From assembly GCF_000612505.1 (NCBI RefSeq), contig NZ_CP004078.1, positions 3,015,252 to 3,079,251 on the forward strand: a DNA stretch of 64,000 nt. Direction: 5' to 3'. The notes beneath the pieces are model-generated. The model worked only from the letters and a program-made list of their open reading frames with translations, was not told the DNA's origin and searched no databases. The DNA comes from Paenibacillus sabinae T27. Its GTDB lineage: Bacteria; Bacillota; Bacilli; Paenibacillales; Paenibacillaceae. Shown here one piece after another: positions 1 through 8,156 of this stretch; positions within the stretch are counted from its first letter, which is position 1, and every line of letters begins with the position of its first letter. The position numbers were made by a program, and so were the translations under genes.

Positions 1-95
1 ATAGAGTTAATCAGCTTACCATTGTCCATATATTGAAAAACCCATCCGGGGGGGTTACTTTGTGCAATGTCCACCTTTTAAAAGACATCCCTATT

Positions 96-126
96 AAAAT
101 GTCCTCGCAGAGAGGACATTTTTTTG
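96..126. terminator. Intrinsic terminator at the left edge
   Basis: A perfect stem AATGTCCTC/GAGGACATT with a short GCAGA loop is followed by a long T-run on the + strand, and on the - strand by TTTTAAT. It can therefore stop both mobB (- strand, ending at 188) and any + strand gene entering from outside the window. Bases 1-95 show nothing else recognisable. Confidence 0.8.
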
Positions 127-187
127 TTGCCTGGTTCAGTGTTATCTTGTGGCGGCAAAGAAGTGGCTGCTTATTGTTGTGAATTTT

Positions 188-868
188 TCATATGTTGAAA
201 TGTTGAAAAAAGGACCGTTCCCGCCACAAATAGTCGGCGATTTCATCCGTATCGTTTATTCCAAAACGACGCTGCCCCAAGGGCAAACGTTCCGGTAAGG
301 CCTCAGCCCCATCGCCCCAAATCGCAACCGCCGCCACTTCCGTTAATCTTTCGGCCAGCTCCAGACCCGCTTCATCCCGCACAAGCACGAGCTTGGGATA
401 CTTCTCCTCCTTGAAGCCTTCCACAAGCACATAATCGTACCGGCTAAAAGTCTCGATCAAATCCTCCAGCTCCCTGCCGCGGGATTCGAGAATAAAAGAC
501 TGCTCCGCCCCGGTGATGGCGACTGCTTCGGCGCCCGCTTTCCGCTGCTTCCACGTATCTGTTCCCGGACGGTCTGCCTCAAATTCATGGGCATCGTGCT
601 TAATGACGGCAACGCTGCAGCCTTTGGCCCGAAGCCGCGGAATCAATTCGCAAATCAGCGTTGTTTTGCCGCTATTCTTGTAGCCGACGAACTGGCAAAC
701 CGCCGGCCGATGGGATGCCCACCCTCTACCATACTGGCCGCCGGGAGCGTCCGCGTTCGTGCCAGACCCTGTCCAAGCCGCCACCGCTGACGCCCCCCTG
801 AACCGGCTGCCATAACGGCGGAATACCCGGGCGGAATCCGATCTCCTGCCCATGAACCGCCGGCTCAT
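188..868 (-). CDS. mobB: Molybdopterin-guanine dinucleotide biosynthesis adapter protein MobB
   Basis: MobB is a small GTP-binding protein that assists MobA in attaching a nucleotide to molybdopterin during Mo-cofactor maturation in the cytosol. The core begins with a P-loop in the stretch CQFVGYKNSGKTTL, followed by a typical AVIKHDAHEF segment and YDYVLVEGFK. The open frame reaches to 940, but the ATG at 868 forms an ATGA overlap with the moeA stop and is preferred (226 residues); the ATG at 853 is another option. Even so, about 54 Arg/Gly-rich residues precede the P-loop, more than MobB needs, so the real start could be later. It is translationally coupled to moeA upstream and followed by a terminator. 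Confidence 0.88.
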   Translation of the reverse strand: MSRRFMGRRSDSARVFRRYGSRFRGASAVAAWTGSGTNADAPGGQYGRGWASHRPAVCQFVGYKNSGKTTLICELIPRLRAKGCSVAVIKHDAHEFEADRPGTDTWKQRKAGAEAVAITGAEQSFILESRGRELEDLIETFSRYDYVLVEGFKEEKYPKLVLVRDEAGLELAERLTEVAAVAIWGDGAEALPERLPLGQRRFGINDTDEIADYLWRERSFFQHFNI

Positions 869-2127
869 GGCAGAATCATCGCCCGAACCTTCGAACCGGC
901 GGGCAGCCCGCGTTCTTCGGGCGGCACGATGATCAGGCAATCGCTGTCCTTAATCGTAACCATCACGGACGACTCGTCGATTCCCGCGGGAAAGGCATAA
1001 ACGCTGCCGTCGTGCACCTCAAGGCGGGCACGCACAAAGCGGGTATAGTTGTTCACCTTGGGATAGTCCTTGCCCAGCACAACCGTCCATTCCGGCAAGA
1101 AAGGCTCGGACGCGCCCTGCATGGAAACGATGGCCGGACGCGCGAACAGTTGGAAGCCGACAAAGCAGGCGCCCGGATTGCCGGAGAGCGCAAGCAGCAG
1201 CTTGCCTCCGCGAACCGCAGCCGTCGTTACGCTGCCGGGGCGCATCGCGACTTTGTTGAACAGCATGTCGCCCGCTTCTTCGCGCACAAGGTCTCCCATG
1301 ATATCGTAATCGCCGACCGATACTCCGCCGGTCGTGATGACGAGGTCGTAATTCTCCAGAGCAGCCTGCACTTTGCTTCTGGCAAGTTCAATCTCATCGG
1401 CGATTGCACCTAGCATCACCGGCACTCCGCCCGCCTCCCTCACCAGCGCTTCAAGCATTGGGGAGTTACTGTTGCGGATCTTGCCGGGCTGAAGCGGCTC
1501 TTTCACATCCAGCAGCTCGCTCCCCGTGGCGAAGATGCCCACCTTGGGCCTGCGGACGACCGGCACGGCATGCACACCGAACGCCGCCAGCACGGCGATA
1601 TCCCCCGCCGCGATTTGGTGCCCGGCTGCAAGAACATGCTCGCCCTGCTTGAGCTCATGGCCAATCGGCGTTATATTGCGTCCCCCTGGTATCGGCTTAC
1701 GGACACCAACATAGGGAATGCCGTCTAGCTCACGCGTTTCCGTCACCTCAAGCATCAAGACGGCGTCGGCACCTTCGGGCACCTGGGCGCCGGTCATTAT
1801 CCGCGCCGCCGTCCCGGATACGATCCTCTCCGAAGGCACCGCGCCGCAGGGAATGTTGTCGACGACTTTCAGCCACACCGACTCTCCTTCCCGGCAGTTC
1901 TCTGTATCCGCGGCTACCACGGCATACCCGTCCATTCCCGAGCGTCTGAACGCCGGAAATGGATGCGGCGCCGTTACGGACTCAGCCAAATAACGGCCCA
2001 TCGACTGCTCTAGCGGCACGGTCTCGCTCTCCATCGCCGCAGCGTATTTCAAGATTCTTACTTGCGCTTCCCCAACCTGAATCGCCTTTCGCCCAAATTT
2101 ACTGTCCGATGCTTCCTGTATTGTCAT
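865..2127 (-). CDS. moeA: Molybdopterin molybdenumtransferase MoeA
   Basis: MoeA inserts molybdate into adenylated molybdopterin, the last step in making the active Mo cofactor. The 420-residue length is normal. Visible landmarks are the N-terminal segment FRRSGMDGYAV, the MoaB/Mog-like nucleotide-binding segment with VITTGGVSVGDYD, and SGNPGACFVGF; the C-terminal beta domain ends in AGSKVRAMILP. GGAGGA lies 7 bases before the ATG. The stop overlaps the mobB start (ATGA), so the two form an operon. No molybdopterin precursor genes (moaA-E) are in the window; a MoeB/ThiF-like protein lies 46 kb away. Confidence 0.96.
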   Translation of the reverse strand: MTIQEASDSKFGRKAIQVGEAQVRILKYAAAMESETVPLEQSMGRYLAESVTAPHPFPAFRRSGMDGYAVVAADTENCREGESVWLKVVDNIPCGAVPSERIVSGTAARIMTGAQVPEGADAVLMLEVTETRELDGIPYVGVRKPIPGGRNITPIGHELKQGEHVLAAGHQIAAGDIAVLAAFGVHAVPVVRRPKVGIFATGSELLDVKEPLQPGKIRNSNSPMLEALVREAGGVPVMLGAIADEIELARSKVQAALENYDLVITTGGVSVGDYDIMGDLVREEAGDMLFNKVAMRPGSVTTAAVRGGKLLLALSGNPGACFVGFQLFARPAIVSMQGASEPFLPEWTVVLGKDYPKVNNYTRFVRARLEVHDGSVYAFPAGIDESSVMVTIKDSDCLIIVPPEERGLPAGSKVRAMILP

Positions 2128-2317
2128 CGATTATTCCTCCTTTACCTGCTTGTCTATATATGTAACGATCACCCTTACAAAATTCCAGCTAACTCTGGCC
2201 TTCCGGCTTCGGAATAATGGCAGACATTTCTCCTGCTATTTTCTGGCACGTTTTATTGTAGCATACCGCAGACAGACATACCCAATTTCCCTAGCGTCAG
2301 CGCGGTTACCGATTATA

Positions 2318-2418
2318 CAAGAAGAAACGCCTGACGTCGTCTTTCAAGACGCAAGTGCGTTTCTCGTAGAAATACAAGGTCTTTTATAAGCGTGAAACTT
2401 ATAAATTCTTGTATTTTG
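2318..2418 (-). repeat. Structured intergenic repeat, copy A
   Basis: This is a ~101-bp element similar in sequence and layout to 52620-52723. Shared blocks in + orientation are CAAGAAGAAACG, CGTTTCTCGTA(G/A)AAATA, ATAAGCG(T/C)GAA(A/G)CTTAT and a weaker match to AATATTGCAAAAAAGCA. Three paired regions are visible: GAAACG with CGTTTC, enclosing GTCTT-tc-AAGAC; ATAAG with CTTAT; and AAATACAAG with CTTGTATTT closing around the latter. On the - strand it starts directly after the T-run of a terminator. No open frame or transposase is present. The family is not one I can name. Confidence 0.72.
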
Positions 2419-2452
2419 AAAAAAGCAGGCAAGCCACTGCGGCCCCCTGCTT
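2419..2452 (-). terminator. Terminator of the DUF4178 gene
   Basis: On the - strand the stem AAGCAGG/CCTGCTT, with an inner GCC/GGC pair, is followed by six T. It lies 30 bases after the DUF4178 stop and is directly followed by repeat copy A. Confidence 0.75.
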
Positions 2453-2481
2453 AACCTTACTATGGAATTCATCCCTTCACC

Positions 2482-2988
2482 TTATGAGGCCCGGATCACT
2501 CTCACATCGCCGGGAATGATCTTCTCGCCCTCATACAGCATAAAACGTCCGTTCTGCCATTCAATGCGCAGTGGCAGGCCGTCATCGGACTGATACTGCC
2601 AGACATGCTGGTCGCCCGCGTTCATAAACGGCGTTTGCCCGGCAACGGATACATGGCCTTCATACTCTTCTTCCAAATAGAACACATTATCATCAAGTTC
2701 CATCGTGGCGGGAATCTCCGCCAGGCTATCCAGACGGCCGTCAATCGCCTTGTACAATACATATCTCAGTTCTTCCCTCTGCTCGATATGCAAATAGGCG
2801 AGCGCCGCGCCGTCGCGAAGAGTAAGGAGCGCCGCGTTCCGTCCGAAGTTGCTTACGCGGCCCGTCACCTCATAGGTGACCAGAGACACCTCGCAAATAT
2901 CCCCGGGCGCAAGCTGCAGTATGCTCTTCTCCTTCCGGGGCGGTTCGTCCTTGGCGAACAAATTGCCGATACGCTTCCAAATGCCCAT
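2482..2988 (-). CDS. DUF4178 domain protein
   Basis: A 168-residue cytosolic protein with no signal peptide or membrane segment. After a short basic N-terminus (MGIWKRIGNLFAKDEPPRK) the remainder is a beta-rich domain with features such as LQLAPGDICEVSLVTYEVTG and IEWQNGRFMLYEGEKI, which resembles DUF4178. The function is unknown; such proteins commonly sit next to PspA-type genes, and here the neighbour is pspA, 111 bases upstream on the same strand. GGGAGGA is well placed before the ATG. The hairpin at 3028-3056 between the two genes may lower its expression relative to pspA. Confidence 0.75.
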   Translation of the reverse strand: MGIWKRIGNLFAKDEPPRKEKSILQLAPGDICEVSLVTYEVTGRVSNFGRNAALLTLRDGAALAYLHIEQREELRYVLYKAIDGRLDSLAEIPATMELDDNVFYLEEEYEGHVSVAGQTPFMNAGDQHVWQYQSDDGLPLRIEWQNGRFMLYEGEKIIPGDVRVIRAS

Positions 2989-3020
2989 CCTTGATCCTCC
3001 CTGTCTTTAACTCGTCCGTG

Positions 3021-3056
3021 CAAAACGAAGGAGAAACGGCGCCGCCGTCTCTCCTT
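3021..3056 (-). terminator. Weak terminator or attenuator between pspA and the DUF4178 gene
   Basis: A strong stem AAGGAGA-ACGGCG/CGCCGT-TCTCCTT (one unpaired A) is followed on the - strand by only CGTTTTG. The short U-run suggests partial termination or processing rather than a full stop. Confidence 0.45.
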
Positions 3057-3099
3057 CCGCCTGCATATCCCGGTCTGCTAAACATGTGCGGGAGTAGCG

Positions 3100-3768
3100 T
3101 TATTGCTTCTCGTACTGCTTCAGCAAAGCGGCCAGCTCGTCTTCGATCGCCTGATCCTTGCCCAGCTTCTCAAACTCGTCATCCAGCGATTTGTTGCTGC
3201 CAGCCAGCTCGTTGCTCGCTTCCGCCTGAGCTTCGGCCTGAAGCATCTTCTCTTCCATCCGTTTCAGTCCGGCTGCCGCCGTATCGGAGCTGAAGCCGCT
3301 CATCGCCTTGTTGATTTCAGTCTGTGCCTTCGCCGCGTTGTAGCGGGCAACCAGCGTCTCGCGCTTGCTCTTCATCTGATTCAGCTGCTTGCGCATCTCT
3401 TCCAGCTTGCCGCGGAGATTGTCCGCGGAAGCCTTGTTCTGATCGTAGCTGGCCTTGTATTCCGTCAGCTTGCCTTCGGCCGTCTTCTTCTCTTCCAGCG
3501 CGCGGCGGGCCAGGTCAACGTTACCGGCCTGCGCAGCGGTGTGGGCTTGCTGGGTGCGCTTGTTCACCAGCGCTTCCTGTTCCTCGTACAACTGCTTGAA
3601 TTTCTTCTCGATGGCGATCTGGGCGGCCACCGCTTTCTCTGCGTCCTCCAGATCCTCGGTCATGTCCCGGATATATTGGTCGGTCATCTTGATCGGGTCC
3701 TCGGCTTTATCAATGATTGCATTGATATTGGACATTGTTAAATCACGCAATCTTTTAAAAATCGACAT
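3100..3768 (-). CDS. PspA/IM30 family membrane-associated stress protein
   Basis: A 222-residue, almost entirely alpha-helical coiled-coil protein. The N-terminal amphipathic segment MSIFKRLRDLTMSNINAIID followed by KAEDPIKMTDQYIRDM is the classic PspA/Vipp1 signature (DP-conserved, lipid-binding N-terminus). Family members form ESCRT-III-like polymers that protect the cytoplasmic membrane against loss of proton motive force. GGAGGA precedes the ATG. It lies directly upstream of the DUF4178 gene. No PspF- or LiaR-type regulator is adjacent, so control cannot be judged from this window. Confidence 0.92.
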   Translation of the reverse strand: MSIFKRLRDLTMSNINAIIDKAEDPIKMTDQYIRDMTEDLEDAEKAVAAQIAIEKKFKQLYEEQEALVNKRTQQAHTAAQAGNVDLARRALEEKKTAEGKLTEYKASYDQNKASADNLRGKLEEMRKQLNQMKSKRETLVARYNAAKAQTEINKAMSGFSSDTAAAGLKRMEEKMLQAEAQAEASNELAGSNKSLDDEFEKLGKDQAIEDELAALLKQYEKQ

Positions 3769-3836
3769 GGTTCATTCCTCCAAAAGATGGTTTTTATCCT
3801 GATGATATGTTGTACGCAGCAATGCGGCGGCGCGTT

Positions 3837-4175
3837 TCATTTTTTGCCGGCCAAATATTCCTCCACCTTGCGCTCTACAATCTCCACCACCTGCGCGATT
3901 TGCGCCTTGGACAGATCATCGTAATGAATTCCCATGACAACCGTAACCGTTCTTTGCAGCGCTTCGGCAACTTTGATGGCGACCGATTCACTGATCGTAT
4001 GCTCCTTATGCCCGGGAACGGCCGAAGTCGCCGCTGCGGGACCGTTCTCTCCTATGTAGGCGGTGCTCGCGGCGCCAATATGCCGGACTCCACCCGTAAT
4101 CAGCAGCAAAATATCTTGTCCCACCACCGTTTCGGACAACGTGATATCGCCTCGATCAAAGGCTTCCAAAGGCAC
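3837..4175 (-). CDS. LpdD-like (prenylated-flavin chaperone fold) small protein
   Basis: A 112-residue cytosolic protein. The segment VPGHKEHTISESVA followed by TVTVVMGIHYDDLSKAQI and a C-terminal helix resembles the LpdD / proteasome-assembly-chaperone-4-like fold found in small bacterial proteins. The GTG start has GGGAGGGA six to seven bases upstream. LpdD proteins assist UbiD-type decarboxylases, but no ubiD or ubiX gene is nearby, so the actual role here is unknown. It sits between pyrD and pspA on the same strand, 32 bases after pyrD, so it may be co-transcribed with pyrKD. The family call is from memory of motif patterns and is moderate. Confidence 0.55.
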   Translation of the reverse strand: MPLEAFDRGDITLSETVVGQDILLLITGGVRHIGAASTAYIGENGPAAATSAVPGHKEHTISESVAIKVAEALQRTVTVVMGIHYDDLSKAQIAQVVEIVERKVEEYLAGKK

Positions 4176-4207
4176 AAGGATTCCCTCCCTAATATATAAA
4201 CCTCTTG

Positions 4208-5176
4208 TTAAATAATGCCCCGGATTTCATCCAAAGACTTGATATTTTCTTCGATCATAAACTGCCGCAGGTCTAGAAGCAAGTCCCGGCCCGCCCGCAA
4301 ATTCATAAAATTGTAGGTCCCGACCTGAATTACTGTCGCTCCCGCCATAATAAATTCGATAATATCCGTCGCGGACGAGATGCCGCCCATACCGATGATC
4401 GGTATATTCACTCTCTTGGCAACCTGGTGCACCATTCTGAGCGCAATCGGTTTAATGGCCGGGCCTGACAGCCCTGCATACAGATTATTGAACACGCTGC
4501 GCCGGCGGCGGACGTCGATCTTCATTCCCGAGATCGTATTAATCAGCGACACGGCGTCGGCTCCTTCTTCCTGGCACATCAGAGCCATACTTGCAATATC
4601 CTCCGCGTTCGGGGACAGCTTGACAGACAAAGGCAGGCTTGTCGCCTGCCGGACAGCCCGCACCAGCTCGCGCGCGTCGCATGTCCGGATGCCGAAGGCA
4701 ATCCCGCCCTCTTTTACGTTCGGACAGGAAATGTTCAGCTCGATCATGTCGACCGCTTTGCGGCCGCCTGCGCTGCGCCGGTCGGCGTCCTGCTGAATCA
4801 GTTCCGCTCCCGTGACGTAATCCTCGAACGTGTTCCCTCCGAGATTGACGATCCGGGCAGTGTCCAGCGTCTCCCAGTACGCACATTCTTTTTCCAAAAA
4901 CGAAGGAATCCCAGGATTCTCCAGACCCACACTGTTGAGCATTCCTGATGGTGTCTCATAGACCCGCGTTCCCTGATTGCCCGCTTTGGGATTGAGCGTC
5001 AGCCCTTTGCCGGAAATGCCCCCAAGCTCGTTCACATCATAGTATTTCGCATATTCCTTGCCGAACCCGAAGGTGCCGGACGCCATGACGATCGGATTCT
5101 TAAATGCGACACCGGCAATATTGGCGCTCAAATCAAGCTGTGTATTCAAAGCCATCGGCTCATCGTTTCTAATCAT
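4208..5176 (-). CDS. pyrD: Dihydroorotate dehydrogenase 1B, catalytic subunit
   Basis: PyrD oxidises dihydroorotate to orotate in pyrimidine synthesis; the 1B type works with PyrK and passes electrons to NAD+. Landmarks of the FMN barrel are [13 protein letters not shown] near the start, [13 protein letters not shown] (with the active-site cysteine of class 1B), and [14 protein letters not shown] followed by QVGTYNFMN for phosphate binding. The length, 322 residues, includes a seven-residue N-terminal extension. The chosen ATG at 5176 has GGAGG nine bases upstream and overlaps the pyrK stop by eight bases; an internal ATG at 5155 is possible. Confidence 0.95.
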   Translation of the reverse strand: MIRNDEPMALNTQLDLSANIAGVAFKNPIVMASGTFGFGKEYAKYYDVNELGGISGKGLTLNPKAGNQGTRVYETPSGMLNSVGLENPGIPSFLEKECAYWETLDTARIVNLGGNTFEDYVTGAELIQQDADRRSAGGRKAVDMIELNISCPNVKEGGIAFGIRTCDARELVRAVRQATSLPLSVKLSPNAEDIASMALMCQEEGADAVSLINTISGMKIDVRRRRSVFNNLYAGLSGPAIKPIALRMVHQVAKRVNIPIIGMGGISSATDIIEFIMAGATVIQVGTYNFMNLRAGRDLLLDLRQFMIEENIKSLDEIRGII

Positions 5177-5873
5177 GGAACACTACCTCCTCGGCCAAAA
5201 ATACCGGACCGTCCGCACAGGCCTTCCGTTGACCGTCCTTGCAGGATACGCTGCACACGAGACAGGCTCCGATGCCGCAGGCCATGCGGTTCTCAAGCGA
5301 CAAATACACATTGACCGGGCTTCCCGCGGTTGCCGCGGCGATGCCTTTGAGCTGGGCCGCTTTCAGCATCGGATGCGGTCCGCACACGAAGATATGGTCA
5401 TACTCCGAAAAATCAACATTGTCCAGAATAAGGCCGCCAACATCAACCGTCAGCTTAGCGGCGTAGGGGCGGAACTCTTCCGTCCGGTAAGGCTCGCGGC
5501 TGAAGCCGAGATATACGTCGCTGCCCGGAATCTCCCGCGCACAGTACAGCAGCGGCGCGATGCCAATGCCGCCTCCAATCAGCGCAACCCGTCCGGTGAC
5601 GGCGGGAAAGCCGCTGCCGAACGGCCCCTCGAGCCCAATCGAATCTCCTGGAGTCAGCTGCGCGAACAGCTCGGTTCCCTCACCCACAACGTGATATAGA
5701 AAATCGATGCTTTCTTCATTAACCTGATGTATGCTCAGCGGTCTGGACAGCACCGGATACGCCCCCCATGCCCGCAGCATGTAGAATTGTCCCATTTCCC
5801 CGCCATATCCTCCGCCCACCCGGAGATGGTAGACATTATCCGCCAGCCGCTCATTACTTATAACCGTCCCCAC
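5169..5873 (-). CDS. pyrK: Dihydroorotate dehydrogenase electron-transfer subunit PyrK
   Basis: PyrK carries FAD and a 2Fe-2S cluster and links PyrD to NAD+. The ferredoxin-reductase-type fold shows VLSRPLSIH (flavin), GPFGSGFP and [17 protein letters not shown]; the C-terminus has the cysteine cluster [13 protein letters not shown] and a further Cys (KACADGPVF) that bind the cluster. The longest frame begins with a TTG at 5891, but the AAGGAG at 5883-5888 fits a GTG at 5873 (nine-base spacing), so that start is preferred (234 residues). It is coupled to pyrD. No other pyr genes are present here. Confidence 0.93.
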   Translation of the reverse strand: MGTVISNERLADNVYHLRVGGGYGGEMGQFYMLRAWGAYPVLSRPLSIHQVNEESIDFLYHVVGEGTELFAQLTPGDSIGLEGPFGSGFPAVTGRVALIGGGIGIAPLLYCAREIPGSDVYLGFSREPYRTEEFRPYAAKLTVDVGGLILDNVDFSEYDHIFVCGPHPMLKAAQLKGIAAATAGSPVNVYLSLENRMACGIGACLVCSVSCKDGQRKACADGPVFLAEEVVFHD

Positions 5874-6109
5874 GATATCAAGCTCCTTCAAATTTTATCT
5901 TATTAAACATGCCTGAGAAGAAGTTTAAAATCTGTGATATTCTTCACACTTTTTATGTTTATTTATTCAAATTCTAATCTTCCGTACTTCAAGTATACAC
6001 GTAAAGGAAGCTGCTCGAAATATCGGGAGAAATAACCTTCTCCGCATGTTTTTCCCCCGATTGAGGAATAACAACATAATGACGCCGTTAGATGAAAGGA
6101 GCGCAAAAG

Positions 6110-7039
6110 ATGTTTCATATCCGTTTTGCCAAATGGATTGCTTTGGGCCTCATTTGTATATTCATCAGCTGTGTTCTGGGCTGTTCACCTGTTTCAGATA
6201 ACCATCAGACGAAGACAACTGCTGCGGAGCTTCCAAAAAGCGAAGCCGTTAACAACAAGGCTTGCCCGGTCACATCGACAGCAAGCTCTTCTCCTGCTTG
6301 CGCTGCTGGAAAAACAGAGAGCGCTCCGGCAGGGAGCATTCTCAGCGAAGACCGTAAGTCCGCCGCCGTACCCGCCGCCGCGCCGATGTCCCTCGGCCAG
6401 TTGATCCGAAAGTATCCCGATGTGATCAAGACGAACGGGCCAAGGATCAAAACGATCGCCCTTACGTTTGACGATGTCCCCGACCCGAGATTCACACCGC
6501 AAATTTTGGATATTCTCCGGAGATACCGGGTGAAAGCCACTTTTTTTATAGTAGGAAACCGGGCGGCGAAGCATCCCTTCCTCGTCAAACGCATCGTCAG
6601 AGAAGGCCACAGTGTCGGCAACCACTCCTACAACCATCCCCAATTCAGCAAGCTGGGCATCCAGAAGTTCAGATCCCAAATCATACGAACGGAAAATATT
6701 ATTAACAGGATTGCGGGATTCCGCCCGAGGCTGATCCGTCCTCCCTATGGCGACATAAACGAACAGCAGCTGAAGTGGGCGGAGGTGCATGGATACAAAC
6801 TGGTTAATTGGAACGTTGATTCACAGGACTGGAAAGGACTGTCCAAGGAACAGGTGAAGCGCAATATTTTGTCTCATGCCGGGAGAGGCTCCATCATTCT
6901 TCAGCATGGCGGGGGAGGCGTAGGCAGCAATTTGAGAGGCACCATCGAGGCGCTTCCCGAAATCATCCAGGCGCTGCGTCTAAAAGGATACACCTTTGTT
7001 ACCGTTCCGGAGATGCTCAAGGTGCCGGAGAAGAAGTAG
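6110..7039 (+). CDS. Polysaccharide deacetylase (NodB domain) lipoprotein
   Basis: A secreted, lipid-anchored carbohydrate esterase family 4 enzyme that probably removes acetyl groups from peptidoglycan or another surface glycan. The signal peptide ends in the lipobox VLGC. Residues ~110-300 hold the NodB motifs: ALTFDDVPD (metal/catalytic Asp), SVGNHSYNHP (metal His pair), RPPYGD, NWNVDSQDW and ILQHGGGG. Between the anchor and the domain is an Ala/Ser/Pro-rich linker. The frame opens at 6092, but AAAGGAG lies eight bases before the ATG at 6110. It is divergent from pyrK. The substrate cannot be told from sequence. Confidence 0.9.
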   Translation: MFHIRFAKWIALGLICIFISCVLGCSPVSDNHQTKTTAAELPKSEAVNNKACPVTSTASSSPACAAGKTESAPAGSILSEDRKSAAVPAAAPMSLGQLIRKYPDVIKTNGPRIKTIALTFDDVPDPRFTPQILDILRRYRVKATFFIVGNRAAKHPFLVKRIVREGHSVGNHSYNHPQFSKLGIQKFRSQIIRTENIINRIAGFRPRLIRPPYGDINEQQLKWAEVHGYKLVNWNVDSQDWKGLSKEQVKRNILSHAGRGSIILQHGGGGVGSNLRGTIEALPEIIQALRLKGYTFVTVPEMLKVPEKK

Positions 7040-7067
7040 AAGTCCCACATCCAACCCTGCATGCTGC

Positions 7068-7108
7068 AAAAAAAAGAAACGAACCAGACTTAAGCCTGGC
7101 TTCGTTTC
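7068..7108 (-). terminator. Terminator of the LysM-3D gene
   Basis: The long stem GAAACGAA-CCAG/CTGG-CTTCGTTTC is followed on the - strand by eight T. It lies ten bases after the LysM-3D stop and also separates it from the convergent deacetylase gene. Confidence 0.88.
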
Positions 7109-7117
7109 ATAAGACAA

Positions 7118-7780
7118 CTACTTAATGACGTACAACTGCACATTTTGAAACCCGAATTCGGAGACAAAGCTCTGGCTTCCGGGAATAAAAATGTCGATCC
7201 GCTTGCCCTGAATCGCGCTCCCTTTATCGGAGGCGGTTGCGACAAATGCCTCTTTGGGAAGTCCAGGATGGGAATATCCCGTTACCAGCACCTTTGTTCC
7301 AAGCGGAATGACATCCGGATCGACGGCAATGGTGCCCAGCTTCAGCGGATTGCCAAAATAATCGACAGCCCCCCATTTCCCGTTCTCGCTTGCGGCCGAG
7401 GAATAGGCCGTTGCTTTCACCTGCAGCGTTTTCTCATAGCTGAACGTTTTACCCCAGGCTTCCACCGTCTTGGGGCTTGATGATGCAGCCAGCAGCGCCG
7501 GCTGTTCCGGGCTCAAAGCCTTCAACTTCGCAGAAGCGGCAGGGTTGTCCTTCACAGGAACAACCAGCCTTAAGCCGGGAAACACATTAAGCGGGTTCAC
7601 TTTAGGGTTCGCTTTCACTAATTCGCTGATCCCTACGCCATATTTTTTGGCTACTGTATAGAACGTAGTTTTATCTCCGGCAATGTGAATGGTTTGGGCA
7701 TGCGCCGGCGCGGCCACTAACAGGGCTCCAAGGCTCAAAATGACGGCGGCGGACTTAAACGGTGACAGTCTGAATTTCAT
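7118..7780 (-). CDS. Secreted LysM and 3D domain protein (cell-wall enzyme)
   Basis: A 220-residue exported protein. A signal peptide (hydrophobic AAVILSLGALLVAAPAHA, cleavage after AHA) is followed by one LysM repeat, ~30-76, with FYTVAKKYGVGISELVKANP and NVFPGLRLVVP. The C-terminal 3D domain (~115-220) has the three conserved aspartates in VDPDVIPLGTKV, ATASDKGSAI and GKRIDIFIP. This layout matches YocH/YuiC-like muralytic proteins, which cleave peptidoglycan glycan strands or act as lytic transglycosylases. GGAGG is placed before the ATG. It is transcribed away from ppk, with its own terminator. Confidence 0.9.
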   Translation of the reverse strand: MKFRLSPFKSAAVILSLGALLVAAPAHAQTIHIAGDKTTFYTVAKKYGVGISELVKANPKVNPLNVFPGLRLVVPVKDNPAASAKLKALSPEQPALLAASSSPKTVEAWGKTFSYEKTLQVKATAYSSAASENGKWGAVDYFGNPLKLGTIAVDPDVIPLGTKVLVTGYSHPGLPKEAFVATASDKGSAIQGKRIDIFIPGSQSFVSEFGFQNVQLYVIK

Positions 7781-8156
7781 TGCGGCCTCCTTCTCTTGCG
7801 ACTATACGTATTCTCGGGTTATGTATTTTCCTAATGAAGTATGTAAAAATTTCTCTAAGCTGCTACCCGACAGTTTTGAATATATCACAACTTTGTAACC
7901 TTTTCATTTGTAATTGTTACCATTCTGAAATTATTTACAGCCCGATACAAGGAGAAGCCTCACTATAGGTTACATATTATTTATTATGTAAACCATATTC
8001 CGATGACAAACTTGTTATTTTACACTGGCAGACATGGAATATTTTACACTGCGTTAACAATTGTAGCTGTCGAAAAAGGTAAAATAAAAAAGATATGATA
8101 GAATAATTAAGAGATACCGCTAGAATCGACCCATAGGTTATAAATTTGGAGGAGTC
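7781..8156. other. Divergent regulatory region between the LysM-3D gene and ppk
   Basis: These 376 AT-rich bases hold the start signals of two divergent genes. The 11-mer ATTTTACACTG occurs twice (8017-8027 and 8041-8051), the second followed by TTAACA (see 8019-8059). No riboswitch fold or convincing small gene was found; the open frames in this stretch are antisense extensions of ppk. Confidence 0.5.
8019..8059 (+). promoter_or_regulatory. Possible Pho-box-like hexamers upstream of ppk
   Basis: TTTACA at 8043-8048 and TTAACA at 8054-8059 are exactly 11 bases apart, the spacing of PhoP half-sites in Bacillus; a further TTTACA lies at 8019-8024, 24 bases upstream, which is out of phase. Polyphosphate genes are sensible phosphate-control targets, but only two hexamers are in phase, so this is tentative. 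Confidence 0.3.

Larger units (their letters stand above)
2128..2481. other. Intergenic region between the DUF4178 gene and moeA
   Basis: These 354 bases contain, read on the - strand, the terminator of the DUF4178 gene (2423-2452), a structured repeat (2318-2418) and then the leader of moeA. A possible extended -10 for moeA, TGCTACAAT on the - strand, lies at 2255-2263, with no good -35. The short open frames here are not convincing genes. Confidence 0.6.

Noticed and set aside
1012..1413. Long + strand open frame opposite moeA
   Set aside because: It is antisense to a clear MoeA coding sequence, has no ribosome site and no recognisable domain.
2150..2389. A 79-codon + strand frame across the first repeat copy
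   Set aside because: It runs through hairpin sequence and lacks a ribosome site; better explained as part of the structured repeat region.
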